Source: Rhynchopus euleeides (lineage: Eukaryota; Euglenozoa; Diplonemea; Diplonemida; Diplonemidae). From it: DNA of 64,000 nucleotides. The stretch lies in contig OY723301.1 of the NCBI GenBank assembly GCA_963210315.1, positions 1,054,001 through 1,118,000 on the forward strand. Reading direction: 5' to 3'. The notes under the pieces were generated by a model that had not been told where the DNA came from, ran no database searches, and was given only the letters and a program-made list of their open reading frames with translations. The position numbers and the translations under genes were made by a program. The first letter of the stretch is position 1. Every line of letters starts with the position of its first letter. Below are positions 1 to 11,312 of the stretch, one piece after another.

Positions 1-3000
1 AGAGGGACGGGCCCTCGTCAGAGTGATCTAAACAAATGGCGGTGCGTTTCACGGCATCCTGCCCCATCGAGTCCTCGTCGGAGGCGTCCAGAACGATGGC
101 GGTGCGTTTTACCGCAGCAGCAGCCGTCGTGTCGCTATCCATCACAGACGAGGGAGGGACTTCCTCGCTGGTGGAGCCCGCATCATCAGCGTCGTCTCCA
201 TCATGCTCAGTGGCACCAGAGCTGCCCTCCTCTCCCTCGCTGTCAGAATCGTCATCGCAGCTGCTGCTGTCGTCATCCGTGCTCGCAACTTGGTCGACCC
301 TGGGGGCGCGCCCATGGTGGCCGGCCGCGCAGCATGTCTTCACATTGGCGCAGGTGCCGCACCGCGTCATGTGGTGTGTCTCACAGCACATCACCTTCAG
401 GCCGTCCGCGTGGTGGTGGTGGACGCGGCAACACGCAGCTATCGTCAGTGCGTAATTCCGCTTGGCGGTATCGCACTCGTCGCATTTCGGTTTCGAATGC
501 GCGTTGCACACTTTCCGGGGGCCCAGAGACGTGCTCGCGAGCGACCGCGGCACTGGTACAGGTATAGCGCTGCGCGGCGGGGGCGGGCGTGGCCCATCCC
601 ATTGTGAGGCTCGCGTGGTCCGGGGGATCCCAGTGTAGTCTGGGAACACGTTTGTTCCCCACCTCACGATATTGCCGTCTGCATCGACGCCTGCGGCCGC
701 ACATGCCTGTTCTGCACTCGCCTCTAACGCCGTGATCGTCTCTGCCCCACCTGCGAACACGGGCCGAGGTGTCATCCCGCCCCAGACCTCTCCAGCGCCT
801 ACCGAGCAGAGGGAGCCGACCCGGTCCTCGCGTCGCGCAGGCCACGGGGTAGGAAGGCTTAGCTGGTCGCATAGCCTCGTCAGGCAGCCCATCATCGTCC
901 AGAGGAGGTTGCCACGCTCGGCCATCGCGGGGTTGGAGGTTCGTGCCGAGCGCTCCGAGGGCTGTAACGCCTTCCCTGTGAAGACCTCGAAGTCAAGGGC
1001 GAGCTCGATGTTCGACACCGTGCCTTGCTTCGTCCATTGGAGCGCTGCGAGCCACGCAAGTATCGCCCTGAGAGACGCAGCGCTATACGGCCACAGCCGC
1101 GCTGCTGGCTTCTCTGGGATACTGGATACGTCGAAGTCAAAAGTCTCTGCTGGCCAGGAGAGAGCAGCCGTCCAGGGGTGCACGAGGGGTCCAGAGCGCC
1201 GCATCTTCGCCTCGAGCTCCCACCGCTTCAGCACGATGCGCCCCATCAGCGTGTGCAGCAAGGTCTCGTCTACCTGGAATCCCTCTGGCACCACGCCGTA
1301 TCTCGCAAGGCACGGGGGCCACTCTGAGCGGTCCAGCTGCAGCAGGGGTTCGAACTGAGGTTGAGACCTGACGGAGTCAAACGCACTGCATGCCCACCAA
1401 AGGTGATCAGGCGTGTCACTGTCCGCACCATCGCAGTGTACACACAGCTTGGGGTCCCGCACGTCTGCCTCTTCCGCCGCCGGATTGGACACGATATCCC
1501 AGTCGAAGGAATCCTGAGAACCAAGAAGATCGGCGTCTTCCTGCTCCTCGTCCTCCTCCTCTTCGTACTCGCACTCCTCCTCTTCCTCAGCTTCTTCATC
1601 CTCTTCGTCCCCTGCCATAGCCGCGTCAGCAGCCGGTGAGGGAGATGGGGCATGGGATGAGGAGTCCGACGTCTCGTCTGTCGTCGCACGCCTGCCACCA
1701 GAGACGTAGGCGCCGTTGCGCCCCCATCGCGTCGCAAAGAAGACACCACCAGCAAGCACCACCGTCAGCGCCCGCGAGAGGTTCCCGTCCTTCGTCTCCA
1801 GGCGGAGCGCGTTCGTCCTGTCGTAGTCCACACCGTTTTCGATCCCCGAGAAGGAAGGACGGTGCTTCGCCAGCGCCTTCCAGCCCTGCCGCCGCAGATT
1901 GTCGCGCAGCGCATGGTTCCGGGAGGACCGTGGTTCACCAGCGAGACACATATCCCCGATGGCACAGTCACGGATGTCATCGCCCCACTCTAGTCCAGCA
2001 GCAGGAAGGGCGACCGAGATCGCGATGCCCACAGGGCCGAGGGCGTCAGCAGAGGATAGGGTCGGGTGTTCCTCGTACAGCACAGCGATTCGGTTCATCC
2101 TGTCCACCATGTGTGGGATGCGCACACACGTGTCGAAGAGATTGCACAGGATCCGGTAAGAGTTGGCTATCGCCGGATCTACACGGTGGGCCTTGTGCAG
2201 GATGGTGAGCATCGCGCCTACACTGCGGGAGGGGTGCTTGACGCCGAGGATGCCTGTTGTGAGACGGCTTCGAAGACGCTGCGTCGCCGTCTTCGACAGA
2301 GGGGCAAACGCTCCGCCCGACACCGTGCTCGACACGACATTAGACGCCACAATTTCCGCCCGTTGTCGTGTGCTCAGCGGAGAGGTCGGAAGTCGCATGA
2401 GCAGGGGTTTATGGCTCTCGAGTGGCGCGTCGTTGCGGCGCACCTGCACCTTGTCAGAGACGCAGGCCTTTGCACCGAGGATCTTCGACGCTGTCTCAGT
2501 CGGGAGGATGTTGTCCTGAACACGCACCTGTCCCACGTATGGGTGTTGTCTCCTGAAACCCGACGAGCCCCTCGGGATCCCCATCGCCACCGTCTTCTTG
2601 ACGTTGAGGGCCATGCCGGTGATGTTGCAGAAGCCTACCACGACATCGACAGCCTGCTGCACCGACGCCTCATCCTCCTGAGATACAAGCGTCCCATCGT
2701 CGGCGAAGGACTGCGAAGACACTGATGGCACGCGCACGTCGACGGCCTTGAACATGACCGAGAGGAGGGCGTTGATCAGGATGACCGATATAGGGCAGCC
2801 CTGCAGGATCCCGTTGGTCACCTCGAAGCGCCCGCCAACACCTAAGGGCAGCTTGAACCTTCTTTTCAGCCCACTGTACATCGTCTTGAGGGGGCGTAGG
2901 ATGCGCTGGTGCAGCCCCATGGCCTCCGCCAGCTCCAAGACGAGCTTCTGGGGCACCCGGTCGAAGCACTTCTGGAAGTCCAGGGCCAGCAGGTACAGCT

Positions 3001-4870
3001 GTTTGGAATCATCCAGGAGGGTCTCCTCAATCAGGGTCGTTAGCTCTATGAGGACATCCTCGCACCTATGCCCCTGGCGGAAGCCGTGCTGCGTGTCCAG
3101 GGCCCACGTCCCCTGCCACTTCATTATGTCGATGAGACGGCGGCACGCCCACAGGCGGTATACCGCACTGGTGACCGTGATAGGCCGGAGGTTCGTTGGC
3201 GAGAGGTCTTCGCTCTTCGGGATCAGCGACACCAGGGCCGTGAGCAGCCCCTTCGGCCATTTCCCCGTCCGTTCCACCAGGTTGAAGAAGGCAGCAAACC
3301 CGTCCATGAGAGGGAGGGGCAGCCGCTGCAGCTCGTCCATGCGCCATCCGTCGACACCACACGCAGCAGACTTCTTCTTCCTCCGCTTTAACATTTCGAG
3401 CAGGTCGGAGCCGCTGATGTCTTCCACCTGCATAGGGTGCTCCTCGAACAGCCCGTCGTACTCCCGTGCGAAAGGCGCGAACTCCGGCTCCGCCCTGTCG
3501 CCCGTGTACATCCGGTGGATAGGTGCCCAGGCTTCCATGAGGATGGCGTCCATCTCCGACACCTTCGCCGTCAGCTCACCGTTCCCCTTCTTCACCGTGT
3601 CGGCGGCTTGGCCCGGGCTACCCTTCAGGACAGTCACAAGGCTTTTGCGGTCGGAGGCGAACATCTGGCGCACAGTCCCCCGCCAACGCTGTTTCCGTGC
3701 CTTGCACGCCTCTCGGTTGATGTCGTGAAGGCGTCCGCGCACAGCATGCAGCAGCTTCTTCACAGTCGCGACGTCGGGGACGGAGCCCAGCAGGTGGCTC
3801 GTCACCCCACACTCCTGAGGTAGTTCACGTAGGACGCTGCGACACTTGCGCCAGCAGCGGACAAGTTGCCCCGACACCGCGCCCGGACCACTTTTTACGC
3901 AGGAGCGAGCGCGCACGTAGTGCTCCATGCGGCTGATGGTCGCGCTGTACCTCAGCTCCTTCGCCGTCGCGACTGTGCCCAAGGTGGCGGAGCTCGGCGC
4001 CGCCACACGTACCCGCTGCGGTTCTCGCGCTGCGCCTCTCCCGAGGTATGACCGCTCCTCTGACGCCGCCACCTCGCTCCCGTCCAGCAGATGACGCTCG
4101 CACAACCCAGAAAGAATCATCCACGCATCCTCGACTGCTTCCCGTTTCACCGCGTCGTAGAACGGCGCAAGGTCGGGTGGCTCCGGGGGTGTCTCGTCCG
4201 CGTCAGGTGACCGGGGGGGTGCAGGAATTGCACGGGGCACCTTGTACCTCAGGGTCTCCTGCGCGAAGGCGAGCGAGTCCAGCGTGACACTCACCAGCGA
4301 GTGGTTCGGCACCCCAGCCAGCGAGGTCGAGCAGCTCACGAAACTTTGCGCTGCGACTCGGTTCATCAGGACGTAGTCGATTCGCGAGCTGGCACGTGTA
4401 GAGGTGTAGGTCGGCGGGGGGTCATCGCCGCTCCTCGCAGCCTGGAGCACCGCTGCGTCGACCCACTCATTCTCCAGCGCTCTGCGGAGGGTTGGCGACC
4501 GCGCAACATCCGTGTTGAGGTCCCCCAGTACCACCGCTGGAGCACCACCCACCTGCGCCTGCGCCTCGAACAACACAGAGTTCAGGAGGGCCTCCCTGGC
4601 AGCCACTGTTTTGTTGTCGCACCCCGAGTGCGCGTACACCACGAAGACATGGAGGAACGTGGCCCCCGACCCGAGCGCCACCATGCTGTGCATGACCCTG
4701 CCATCTTCAAACCCCGCGGTGATGGCGTTGTTCGGAACGGCGCGCGACACACACGGCTGGCGCACCATGGTGGCCACCCCACCCCCACGTTGCCCACACG
4801 CGATGTTGCCGGACGGCGCGTTTTTCGATCTCCTGGGGGGGCGCTCTTTACCCCACAGAAAGGCCCACCA
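1..4870 (-). CDS. Non-LTR retrotransposon polyprotein (APE endonuclease plus reverse transcriptase), partial at both ends
   Basis: The minus frame whose codons end at coordinates of form 3n+1 stays open from about 5032 to base 1, so no stop falls inside the window and the true length is unknown (more than 1600 codons). Near 4770-4310 it reads as an apurinic-type endonuclease: VVLGDLNTD, then SRIDYVLMN, then VPNHSLVSV, where the usual Ser-Asp-His has become Pro-Asn-His. Reverse transcriptase motifs follow: NLRPITVTSAVYRL, HGFRQGHRCED, LALDFQKCFDRVP (motif A, near 2980), GILQGCPIS (motif B) and SFADDGTLV (motif C, near 2700). After an acidic stretch comes CVHCDGADSDTPDHLWWAC (near 1440), a CCHC knuckle typical of LINE C-termini. 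The tail has a second Cys/His-rich block (about 515-325) and repeats of AVKRTAIxLDxSDE. The endonuclease N-terminus is missing where 10-bp repeats begin near 4870, so the copy is 5'-truncated or interrupted. I frame-checked four distant motifs; codons in between were read less strictly. Confidence 0.88.
1..4870 (-). mobile_element. LINE-type retrotransposon, 5' truncated, 3' end beyond the window
   Basis: This is the element carrying the endonuclease-reverse transcriptase frame. Its left (3') end lies outside the window, so tail and target duplication cannot be inspected. The right border is the start of an ACAAATCACA-type repeat array at about 4870. The order APE, RT, CCHC knuckle fits the broad group of APE-type LINEs; I cannot assign the clade by eye. 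Confidence 0.85.
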
Positions 4871-5575
4871 AAAACAACAAATCACAACAAATCACAACCG
4901 ATCACAACAAATCACAACAAATCACAACTAATCACAACAAATCGTTTGCTATGTTGGATTAGCGGATCCGCATCGTACAGAACGTCTACGAAAGACGACG
5001 CACGAGAACTGATACGCTATCCAAGTCATTTACTAAGTCACACCACACGGGCGCGATCTGCTCCTTTCTTTTGTTAAAATAGGGAAAGGCACGTGAACAC
5101 TGAAGGTCGGAGGCTCCACCGAATGAAGCTCGGAGGGTGATACCTCGGCCGCGCGTTGAAAATAGCGCGGGACCTTCCACTTACTGGGAAGGAAGTCTGA
5201 TGAACGCCTGATCTGGCGGGGGGGGTCAAAAGGGAAAGCCCGGGCTCGGAAACGTTTCTGCCGATGGATCTTCGACAGACGAACCTTGTGGGGAATGGGG
5301 TCAATCGCGCAAGGGGGAAGTAACCACCTCCATGCCTTGACTTTAGCTGTAGTGAGTGGCCTGCTTGGCGCATCAAACAGGAAGCCGGTAGCCACTGCTG
5401 GAGGTTTCGAGTCAGATTGCCCAACGGCCTTTGTTTTCGAAACAGGGGCGCCCAGGGGGCGGACAACAAATCACTGTGAAAATGTTGTGATTTGTTGTGA
5501 TTTGTTGTGATTTTTTGTGATCGGTTGTGATCGGGTGTGATTTGTTGTGACGTGATGTGAATTTGTTTGGATTTC
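4870..5575. repeat. 10-bp repeat arrays facing each other around a 0.5-kb core
   Basis: From 4870 to 4945 the plus strand repeats AAATCACAAC with a 10-bp period. From 5463 to about 5560 the complement (TTGTTGTGAT) is repeated, so the arrays are inverted. Between them, 4942-5019 is a 78-bp segment found again, apparently identical, at 8326-8403. The rest of the core (5020-5460) has no convincing reading frame. The layout resembles the subterminal repeats of the element at 7978-8563, but I see no clear terminal repeats or target duplication. It may have inserted into, or replaced, the 5' part of the LINE. Confidence 0.65.
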
Positions 5576-6668
5576 CTGTGGCTACCGTGGTTTTCGCGTT
5601 GGGTCTGAGGCAGGGCACTATGACCCAGTAGTGGTGTGGAGGTAATGATGTTGAGAACCACGACGGGTCGCAGGGGGGGTAGGGGTGGGGCATGATAGGA
5701 GGGGGGGGGGGGCGTTCGTACACCTCAACGATCCTTGCTATCGCCATGAAATCGTACTCCGTTCGCAATATCAAGAGAACACCCTGCCCAGCAGCAACAG
5801 CAAAAAAGCAGATTTAGATGAGGGTCACAACACTACGCACTGGCAGGAGTCTTGTTGTGGTAAAAAGCACGGCTGGTTGTGTCTACGTTTCGAGCCTTCC
5901 ATACTACGTCCTCCTCTCGCCGGCTCTCATCAGGTACGGAGCGAGAATCTTTGGAACCCGGGGGGATCAATTCCCAGGAAGACACAACCAGCACTGTGCA
6001 CACAACACCAGGCACCCATCTGACACTGTCGGCACTTACACCAATCAAGAAATATGACGGGATGCTCTGTGGCCTCTGTAACGGAGGCCAGTAGCAATCC
6101 CAAGTCCGTCACATCACCGTAGACATTCCCTTGCCACACGAGTGTGGTATGTGCAACAGAAAAGTTTCGCTGAATACCTCGCGCCCTTGGTTGGGTACGT
6201 GTGTTGACGCACCCCCGCCTGGTGAAGGTGAGGAAGGGTGCGGAGCACGGTGAGTAACAAACGACTTTTCCGAGTCCAAAAAATGAAGAAAAGGCAAAAG
6301 AGATGTGCCGGGTTTGGTGTGACGCGGGTGGGGTGGGGGGTAGGAAAAACAAGAAAGTTGTCCGGGTGGGGGGGGGGGAAGTCGAAGAAAAGGAAACCCA
6401 AGAGACTGGGTGGGGGGGGGGGGGGGGGGGGGTGTGTGTGTGTGTGTGGAAAGTAACGCTCGCTGTGTGATTTGATCCCTCGCCCCCCACCCCCACTCCG
6501 CCCCACACTTGATCCCTCGCCCCACCCTCCACACCCATCCCGTATTTCCACCCGCTTGTTGTGCTCCAGGATCCAGAACAACGTGACGACTCGGTTCGCC
6601 TGATGATTAACTCCGACTGTGATTTTATCATGCGATGACACAGCTACAAAACAAAAAAAATACATAGA
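5576..6668. other. No gene seen; G tract and GT microsatellite
   Basis: No frame here looks protein-like. There are G-runs near 5700 and a G-run joined to a (TG)n microsatellite at about 6408-6449. The minus frames across it are proline/histidine-rich by-products of these tracts. Confidence 0.55.
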
Positions 6669-7802
6669 TCATGAAGAATCCCACTCCGAGACAGTCGAGG
6701 AAGCATCGTCTCCCAGTGCGATTTTTTCTTTCCGCTTTGCCTTCTTTTCTTGGGCTTTCGCTCTCAACTCTTCCCGCACACGGAGAGGGATACGGGAAGT
6801 GAGCTCCTCCCGCCTGATGCCTCCGCGTGCCGCACTCTGCTCCAGCAGCACAGTGTTCCGGTTCATGTACACACGCACTTGACTGGTGAGGACATCCCCG
6901 TATAGCACCTCAACGAAGTTACGCTGCATCGGCGACGGCCCCTGCGGATTTTCCCGAAGGCACACGATTGCACGGAGCATGTCATCGCCGATCGCACTCG
7001 TACCGATCTTCGCCAGAACTGCACGAATAACGGAACAGATGCCCTCGGAGGTACCAGGACTGAAGTCATGGGACAACTCCACATGCATCTGTTCTTCCGT
7101 GAAGCTTGCAAAAACCTCAAGCTCGCGGAGAACTTCTGCAATCGCGATCAGCAACACATGCTTCACACGGGCAGTGGCCTCCGCTGCTATCCAGTCGGTC
7201 TCTGGGGCGGCGGTCTGCGACGCAGCTTCGTTCTGTGAGGGCCGACCACGCTTCTTTTGTAACGAACGGTGCCCGCCGTTCCTCATTTGTGCCGGGAGTT
7301 CACTCTTCGAGACGTCCTCATCCTGCCACTTGAATGCTTCAAGCGGCAGACGGGGTCGGGGCGAGACTTTCACGTGATCACACTCAACCGTCTCGGACAG
7401 CTCCTCAACAATGACCTCCTGGCGCGCGTCATCCTTCCACACACTGCAGATCACGCGACCTCCATCGTCAAGGACCGTCCCCGGGTTGGCATACACCCGA
7501 GACATCACTGCGGCGAGGTGAAACCACCAGGCACGGAGAGTGGCACATGTGGCTGGGGAGGCCCTGGCGATGTTCCCTGCTCGGGCAAATGTCCCCTCGA
7601 ACAGGAGGTAGTACATATCCGCCAGGACTGTGACCTTAGTGCGGTTCTCCCGCACCATGAAGTGAGAGCGCATGCTGGCTATCCCATCACCATGCCCCGC
7701 CGGATGCTGCTCGAGGAATTTGAGGGACCACACCAGGAGGGTGTGCTTACGAACATGCAAGTATTTTACATGTATAATACTTGCATGACAAGTATTATAC
7801 AT
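6669..7802 (-). CDS. Hypothetical protein with AT-hook-like motif
   Basis: A 377-codon minus frame with ordinary residue composition, unlike the low-complexity by-product frames around it. I do not recognise the family. The first 20 or so residues come from the AT-rich palindromic repeat upstream (7745 onward) and are probably not native, so the true start may be a later methionine such as the one before RSHFMVREN, or the gene may be truncated. The middle contains KKRGRPSQN, an AT-hook-like basic motif. The C-terminus (RAKAQEKKAKRKEKIA) is very basic and then acidic. The surrounding mobile DNA suggests a transposon accessory or captured gene, but nothing seen proves it. Confidence 0.5.
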   Translation of the reverse strand: MYNTCHASIIHVKYLHVRKHTLLVWSLKFLEQHPAGHGDGIASMRSHFMVRENRTKVTVLADMYYLLFEGTFARAGNIARASPATCATLRAWWFHLAAVMSRVYANPGTVLDDGGRVICSVWKDDARQEVIVEELSETVECDHVKVSPRPRLPLEAFKWQDEDVSKSELPAQMRNGGHRSLQKKRGRPSQNEAASQTAAPETDWIAAEATARVKHVLLIAIAEVLRELEVFASFTEEQMHVELSHDFSPGTSEGICSVIRAVLAKIGTSAIGDDMLRAIVCLRENPQGPSPMQRNFVEVLYGDVLTSQVRVYMNRNTVLLEQSAARGGIRREELTSRIPLRVREELRAKAQEKKAKRKEKIALGDDASSTVSEWDSS

Positions 7803-7977
7803 GTAAAATACATGTAAATGCCTGAAATATACATGTAAAATACATGTATATCAAGTAAAAATACAAGTATAATAGTTGACATGCAAGTATTATACTTGTA
7901 TTTTTACTTGATATACATGTATTTTACATGTATATTTCAGGCATATACATGTATTATACATGTATAATAGTTGACAT
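7745..7977. repeat. AT-rich palindromic repeat
   Basis: The block is built from variants of ATACATGTAT and GTATTATACATG. Positions 7821-7941 form an inverted repeat with 54-bp arms that match perfectly by eye, around a 13-nt spacer (7875-7887). With mismatches the symmetry continues outward to roughly 7790-7970. The same sequence resumes at 8569-8635, on the far side of the inserted element, so the block was one unit before that insertion. Confidence 0.85.
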
Positions 7978-8563
7978 TGGGGTAATCAGGCTGGGGGAAA
8001 AAACAACAAATCACAACGAATCACACCCGATCACAACAAATCACAACGCCAAATGTTGTGATTTGTTGTGATTTGTTGCGATTTGTTGTGGCCAGTTGTG
8101 ATTTGTTGCGACCAGTTGTGACGACTTGTGACCCTTTTGTGATGAGTTGTGATGAGTTGTGATGAGGTGTGATCTGTTGTGATCTGTTGTGATCGCGATC
8201 CAAAATTTCAAAAATTTAAAATTTTGGATCGCGATCACAACAGATCACAACAGATCACACCTCATCACAACTCATCACAAAAGGGTCACAAGTCGTCACA
8301 ACTGGTCACAACAAATCACACCACGTCGTTTGCTATGTTGGATTAGCGGATCCGCATCGTACAGAACGTCTACGAAAGACGACGCACGAGAACTGATACG
8401 CTACACCACGTCACACCTAGTCACAACAAATCACAACTGGCCGCAACAAATCGCAAAAAATCACAACAAATCACAACATTTGCCTTGTGATTTGTTGTGA
8501 TCTGTTGTGATCGGGTGTGATTTGTTGTGATTTGTTGTTTTTTTCCCCAGCCTGATTACCCCA
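7978..8563. mobile_element. 586-bp terminal-inverted-repeat element with 5-bp target duplication
   Basis: The left end reads TGGGGTAATCAGGCTGGGG and the right end is its exact complement, CCCCAGCCTGATTACCCCA. Both are flanked by GACAT (7973-7977 and 8564-8568), and the flanks rejoin to a sequence seen intact at 7878-7890, so this is a real insertion. The interior is nearly all a 10-bp repeat (TTGTTGTGAT) whose orientation switches near 8053, 8213 and 8480, giving nested hairpins. The central palindrome around 8213 has arms of roughly 100 bp. A 78-bp single-copy core sits at 8326-8403. There is no coding capacity, so it must be non-autonomous. I cannot assign a superfamily. Confidence 0.85.
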
Positions 8564-8568
8564 GACAT

Positions 8569-8640
8569 GCAAGTATTATACATGTATAATACATGTATAT
8601 ACTTGTAGTTATACATGTAAAATTTACAAGATCCCACCGT
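8569..8640. repeat. Right remainder of the AT-rich repeat
   Basis: GCAAGTATTATACATG and related motifs continue the block split by the 7978-8563 insertion. Confidence 0.75.
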
Positions 8641-8954
8641 CACCACGGACTAGTCGCCCGGACGACTAGTCGGGACGACGGGTGAAATGACGACGGGTGA
8701 AACGACGGGTGGCACCCGTCGACTCGACGGGTGGACCCGTCGAGTCGACGGGTGGCACCCGTCGGCACGACGGGTGAACCTGCTGAAACGACGGGTGTTC
8801 CAGCCATTTCCTGTTGATATGGGCCAATTTCCATTGAAAACTAGGGGAGTACCTTGCATGGCATCAGGTTATTTTTCACGCCGAACTATCTTCCCTGCAC
8901 AGACCCACCCCCCCATTACTTTCCATTTACAATTCCTAGTTGGTGAAGGGGCTG
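8641..8954 (+). repeat. Left terminal inverted repeat of the 3-kb transposon
   Basis: Pairs with 11313-11630 on the other strand. It contains palindromic CACCCGTCGACTCGACGGGT-type units. Confidence 0.85.
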
Positions 8955-9113
8955 CCCACCGGTGGACCACCAGGAGGGGGGTGAGCCATCCAGGTGGGCA
9001 GGGGGCCTGGGGGTGGGGCCTCAAAACAACTCCCTCCCACGACGTCACTCCGCTCTCGAGGACAAACAAAATCACCTACGTACCTGAACTGCCAAACACC
9101 CCCCCCCCCTCAC

Positions 9114-10523
9114 TTACGGGTGCGCGGATCTCATGTGCTCGTCGCGCTTTACAGTGGTTTTAAAGAGCTCGAAACAAACACAGCAACGCTTTTTCAGCAC
9201 GCGCGAATGGTGACTGAGGTAGTGCTGGCTCAGTCCCTTCGGTTGTCCGTTTGCCGCACTCCTGGCATGTGACAGTGCAGGTCTGACACGGCGCGTTGTT
9301 TTGTGGCCGATGTGCAGCATCATAATGCGCAAACAGTGCTTCTCTCGTGTGGGCAACTTTGGAGCACACAATGCAGATATGCTGCTGCACAGGCACTGTA
9401 CCGGATGGCGTTGGTTCTGGCACTTCTGGCACATCCTCGCTGTTGCCCCAGGATTTGGACTTGCAGATGCATGCGAGCAGCGTTGCCTTTGGAGTGGTGT
9501 TTTCCGGGTCGCCCAGAAATTGTTGGCCCCATCGCCCCCTTTTTGTGACGTGAGATCCAAGGCCGAGGGACTCGAGTCTCCGCTGCAGTGCTGCCGTTGC
9601 TCCCTTCCAACAAGCGTTCCTCGCAGTGACACGGCGGCAAAGCTTTATCGCGCCGAACTTCAGGAGGGTCGGTTGGTCCAGCAGGCCGCACCCCTTGCCT
9701 TTGGTCCTCTGCATTTCGAAGAGCAGCAGGTCCCGTTCGGCGGTCTGCTGCGATGTCACCCTCAGGGCATGGCGTTTGGAGACGCCATTCCCCCTCTCCA
9801 GTTCCTCGTCACTCAGGGCGAGGGGGTGTGCATCTTCTGGATCAAACCAGTGGCTCATCGAATATGGATATATGTAACACCACGCCCCTCGGATGTTCTC
9901 CCAGGTGACACCCACTCCAGGACAAACACAAGGATGTGCATTGCGATGAGCGAGAAGATGAACTCTTTCGCGCACTTTCCCTCCTGGTGGTACTTGATGG
10001 GGATGTCGTTGTAGCGGAAATGCACAAGCATTTCCATTACAATACAGAGTAGATGCTGCACCCCTTCGTCTTGGCAATGGTGAGTAAGCGACTCAGAACA
10101 TCTCTGACCTGGTTTCCCGTCATGTTGGAACACGTTGAGCTGCCAAGGACAGCCTTCTGCACGGCAGGTCCATCAGGCAAGATCTCTGCGAGTATTGCGA
10201 TGAACCCGTTTATGTCGTGCAGGGGGTGTGATCGTGTACGCTGTGGAGGTGAACACCCCTGCGTACAGGCTCTCAAACCCAGCTTCATGAAGTTCCTGGA
10301 TGCTAGCCCTGTGGCAGGCGTGGAGCTGTTTCAACCAGTCATTTCGTGGTGTGGTACAAAACGCGCTCCTGTGCGAAGATGACCCCATCTTACTAAATGC
10401 CGACCACAGCTCAAGATGGTCCCCTGCTACCCTAAGCAGGCGAGCCGAAACATCACGTTCGCCTTTTCGAAAACCCCTCTCTGCACTCTTGCGATTTGCT
10501 TCAGGAAGTTGAACGTGAACCAC
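9114..10523 (-). pseudogene. Zinc-finger gene of the 3-kb transposon, reading frame broken
   Basis: Protein-like sequence runs through this stretch but changes frame several times. Around 10288-10037 is a segment with NQVRDVLSRLLTIAKTKG. Around 10030-9920 another frame gives RYNDIPIKYHQEGKCAKEF. From 9860 to 9290 a third frame gives a long segment with a SAP-like stretch (LLDQPTLLKFGAIKL) and a C2H2 finger, CIVCSKVAHTREALFAHYDA then AH. The next finger, CCVCFELFKTTVKRDEHMRS then AH (about 9185-9120), is in yet another frame. The pieces look like parts of one DNA-binding protein. Frameshift decay is the simplest reading; unrecognised introns could explain some switches. No DDE or recombinase motif was recognised. 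Confidence 0.6.
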
Positions 10524-10543
10524 GTTCTGTACTCATCCTTCTG

Positions 10544-11055
10544 CTAATCGGCAACTGTCACCAACCGTGTTGCGAAGGCACCGTCGAAAATTCCTACGGC
10601 CAGCCTGCTCTGCTGGGTCTTCTGTGCCTGTTTCTTCTCCGCCTCGTACAGCTTCACCATAGCTGCAGTGCCGCGGGGCAGGCGTCGGCCATCTCCTTGA
10701 GCCCTGTCGGGTGGTCCTTCCCGTTGCTCTTCCGGAGGCCCAACCCGACAAACTCGATGTCTGACCCGCTATTGACACGGGCAGCGTACATCGTGCGACC
10801 CTCCTTCGCGGTCGACTTGCTGATCACCCCACCCCCCAGCTTCTCATACTTTTTGTACAGGGCAAGACTGATGATGGGATCAGTCGACTTGATGGTAGTA
10901 TCCGCCAGCTTGCCGAGAAGCTGCTTCAGGGCCATGTGGCTCAACCCATCAGCATCACGCTCGACAACATACGTGTTGATCCAAGCACGTACAAACACCG
11001 TCATGTCCACAGCGCTGGCGAGGGCCTGCGCTGCAGTACGCTTTGCCGCTGGCAT
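10544..11055 (-). pseudogene. Small hypothetical gene of the 3-kb transposon with one frameshift
   Basis: It starts at an ATG (11053-11055) and reads 133 codons to a stop near 10654. A +1 shift at about 10660 lets the frame continue through AMVKLYEAEKKQAQKTQQSR to a stop at 10544. The joined product would be about 170 residues, helical and basic. I recognise no domain. It lies upstream of the zinc-finger pseudogene inside the same element. The shift could be decay, a sequencing error or programmed frameshifting. Confidence 0.5.
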
Positions 11056-11312
11056 TGATTGGTGTGGCTCGTCTGGGTGGCCTGGGTGGTGATGATGGTA
11101 TCTTGGGGTATCTTGGCCTGGGTGGTGATGAGGGTACGGTATCTTGGAGACTGCCTTGTGGGTTGTGCAAGGGTTGGGGGCTGGGGCGAAAATTTGCCTG
11201 GCAGAAAAGTGATCACCTTCATGAAGTAGGTTGCTCTGTCAAACTGACACAGTTTGTCAGAGTCAAGATCCCTCGAACAATGAAAATCCACGAGAACAGC
11301 CGTCGCACATGC

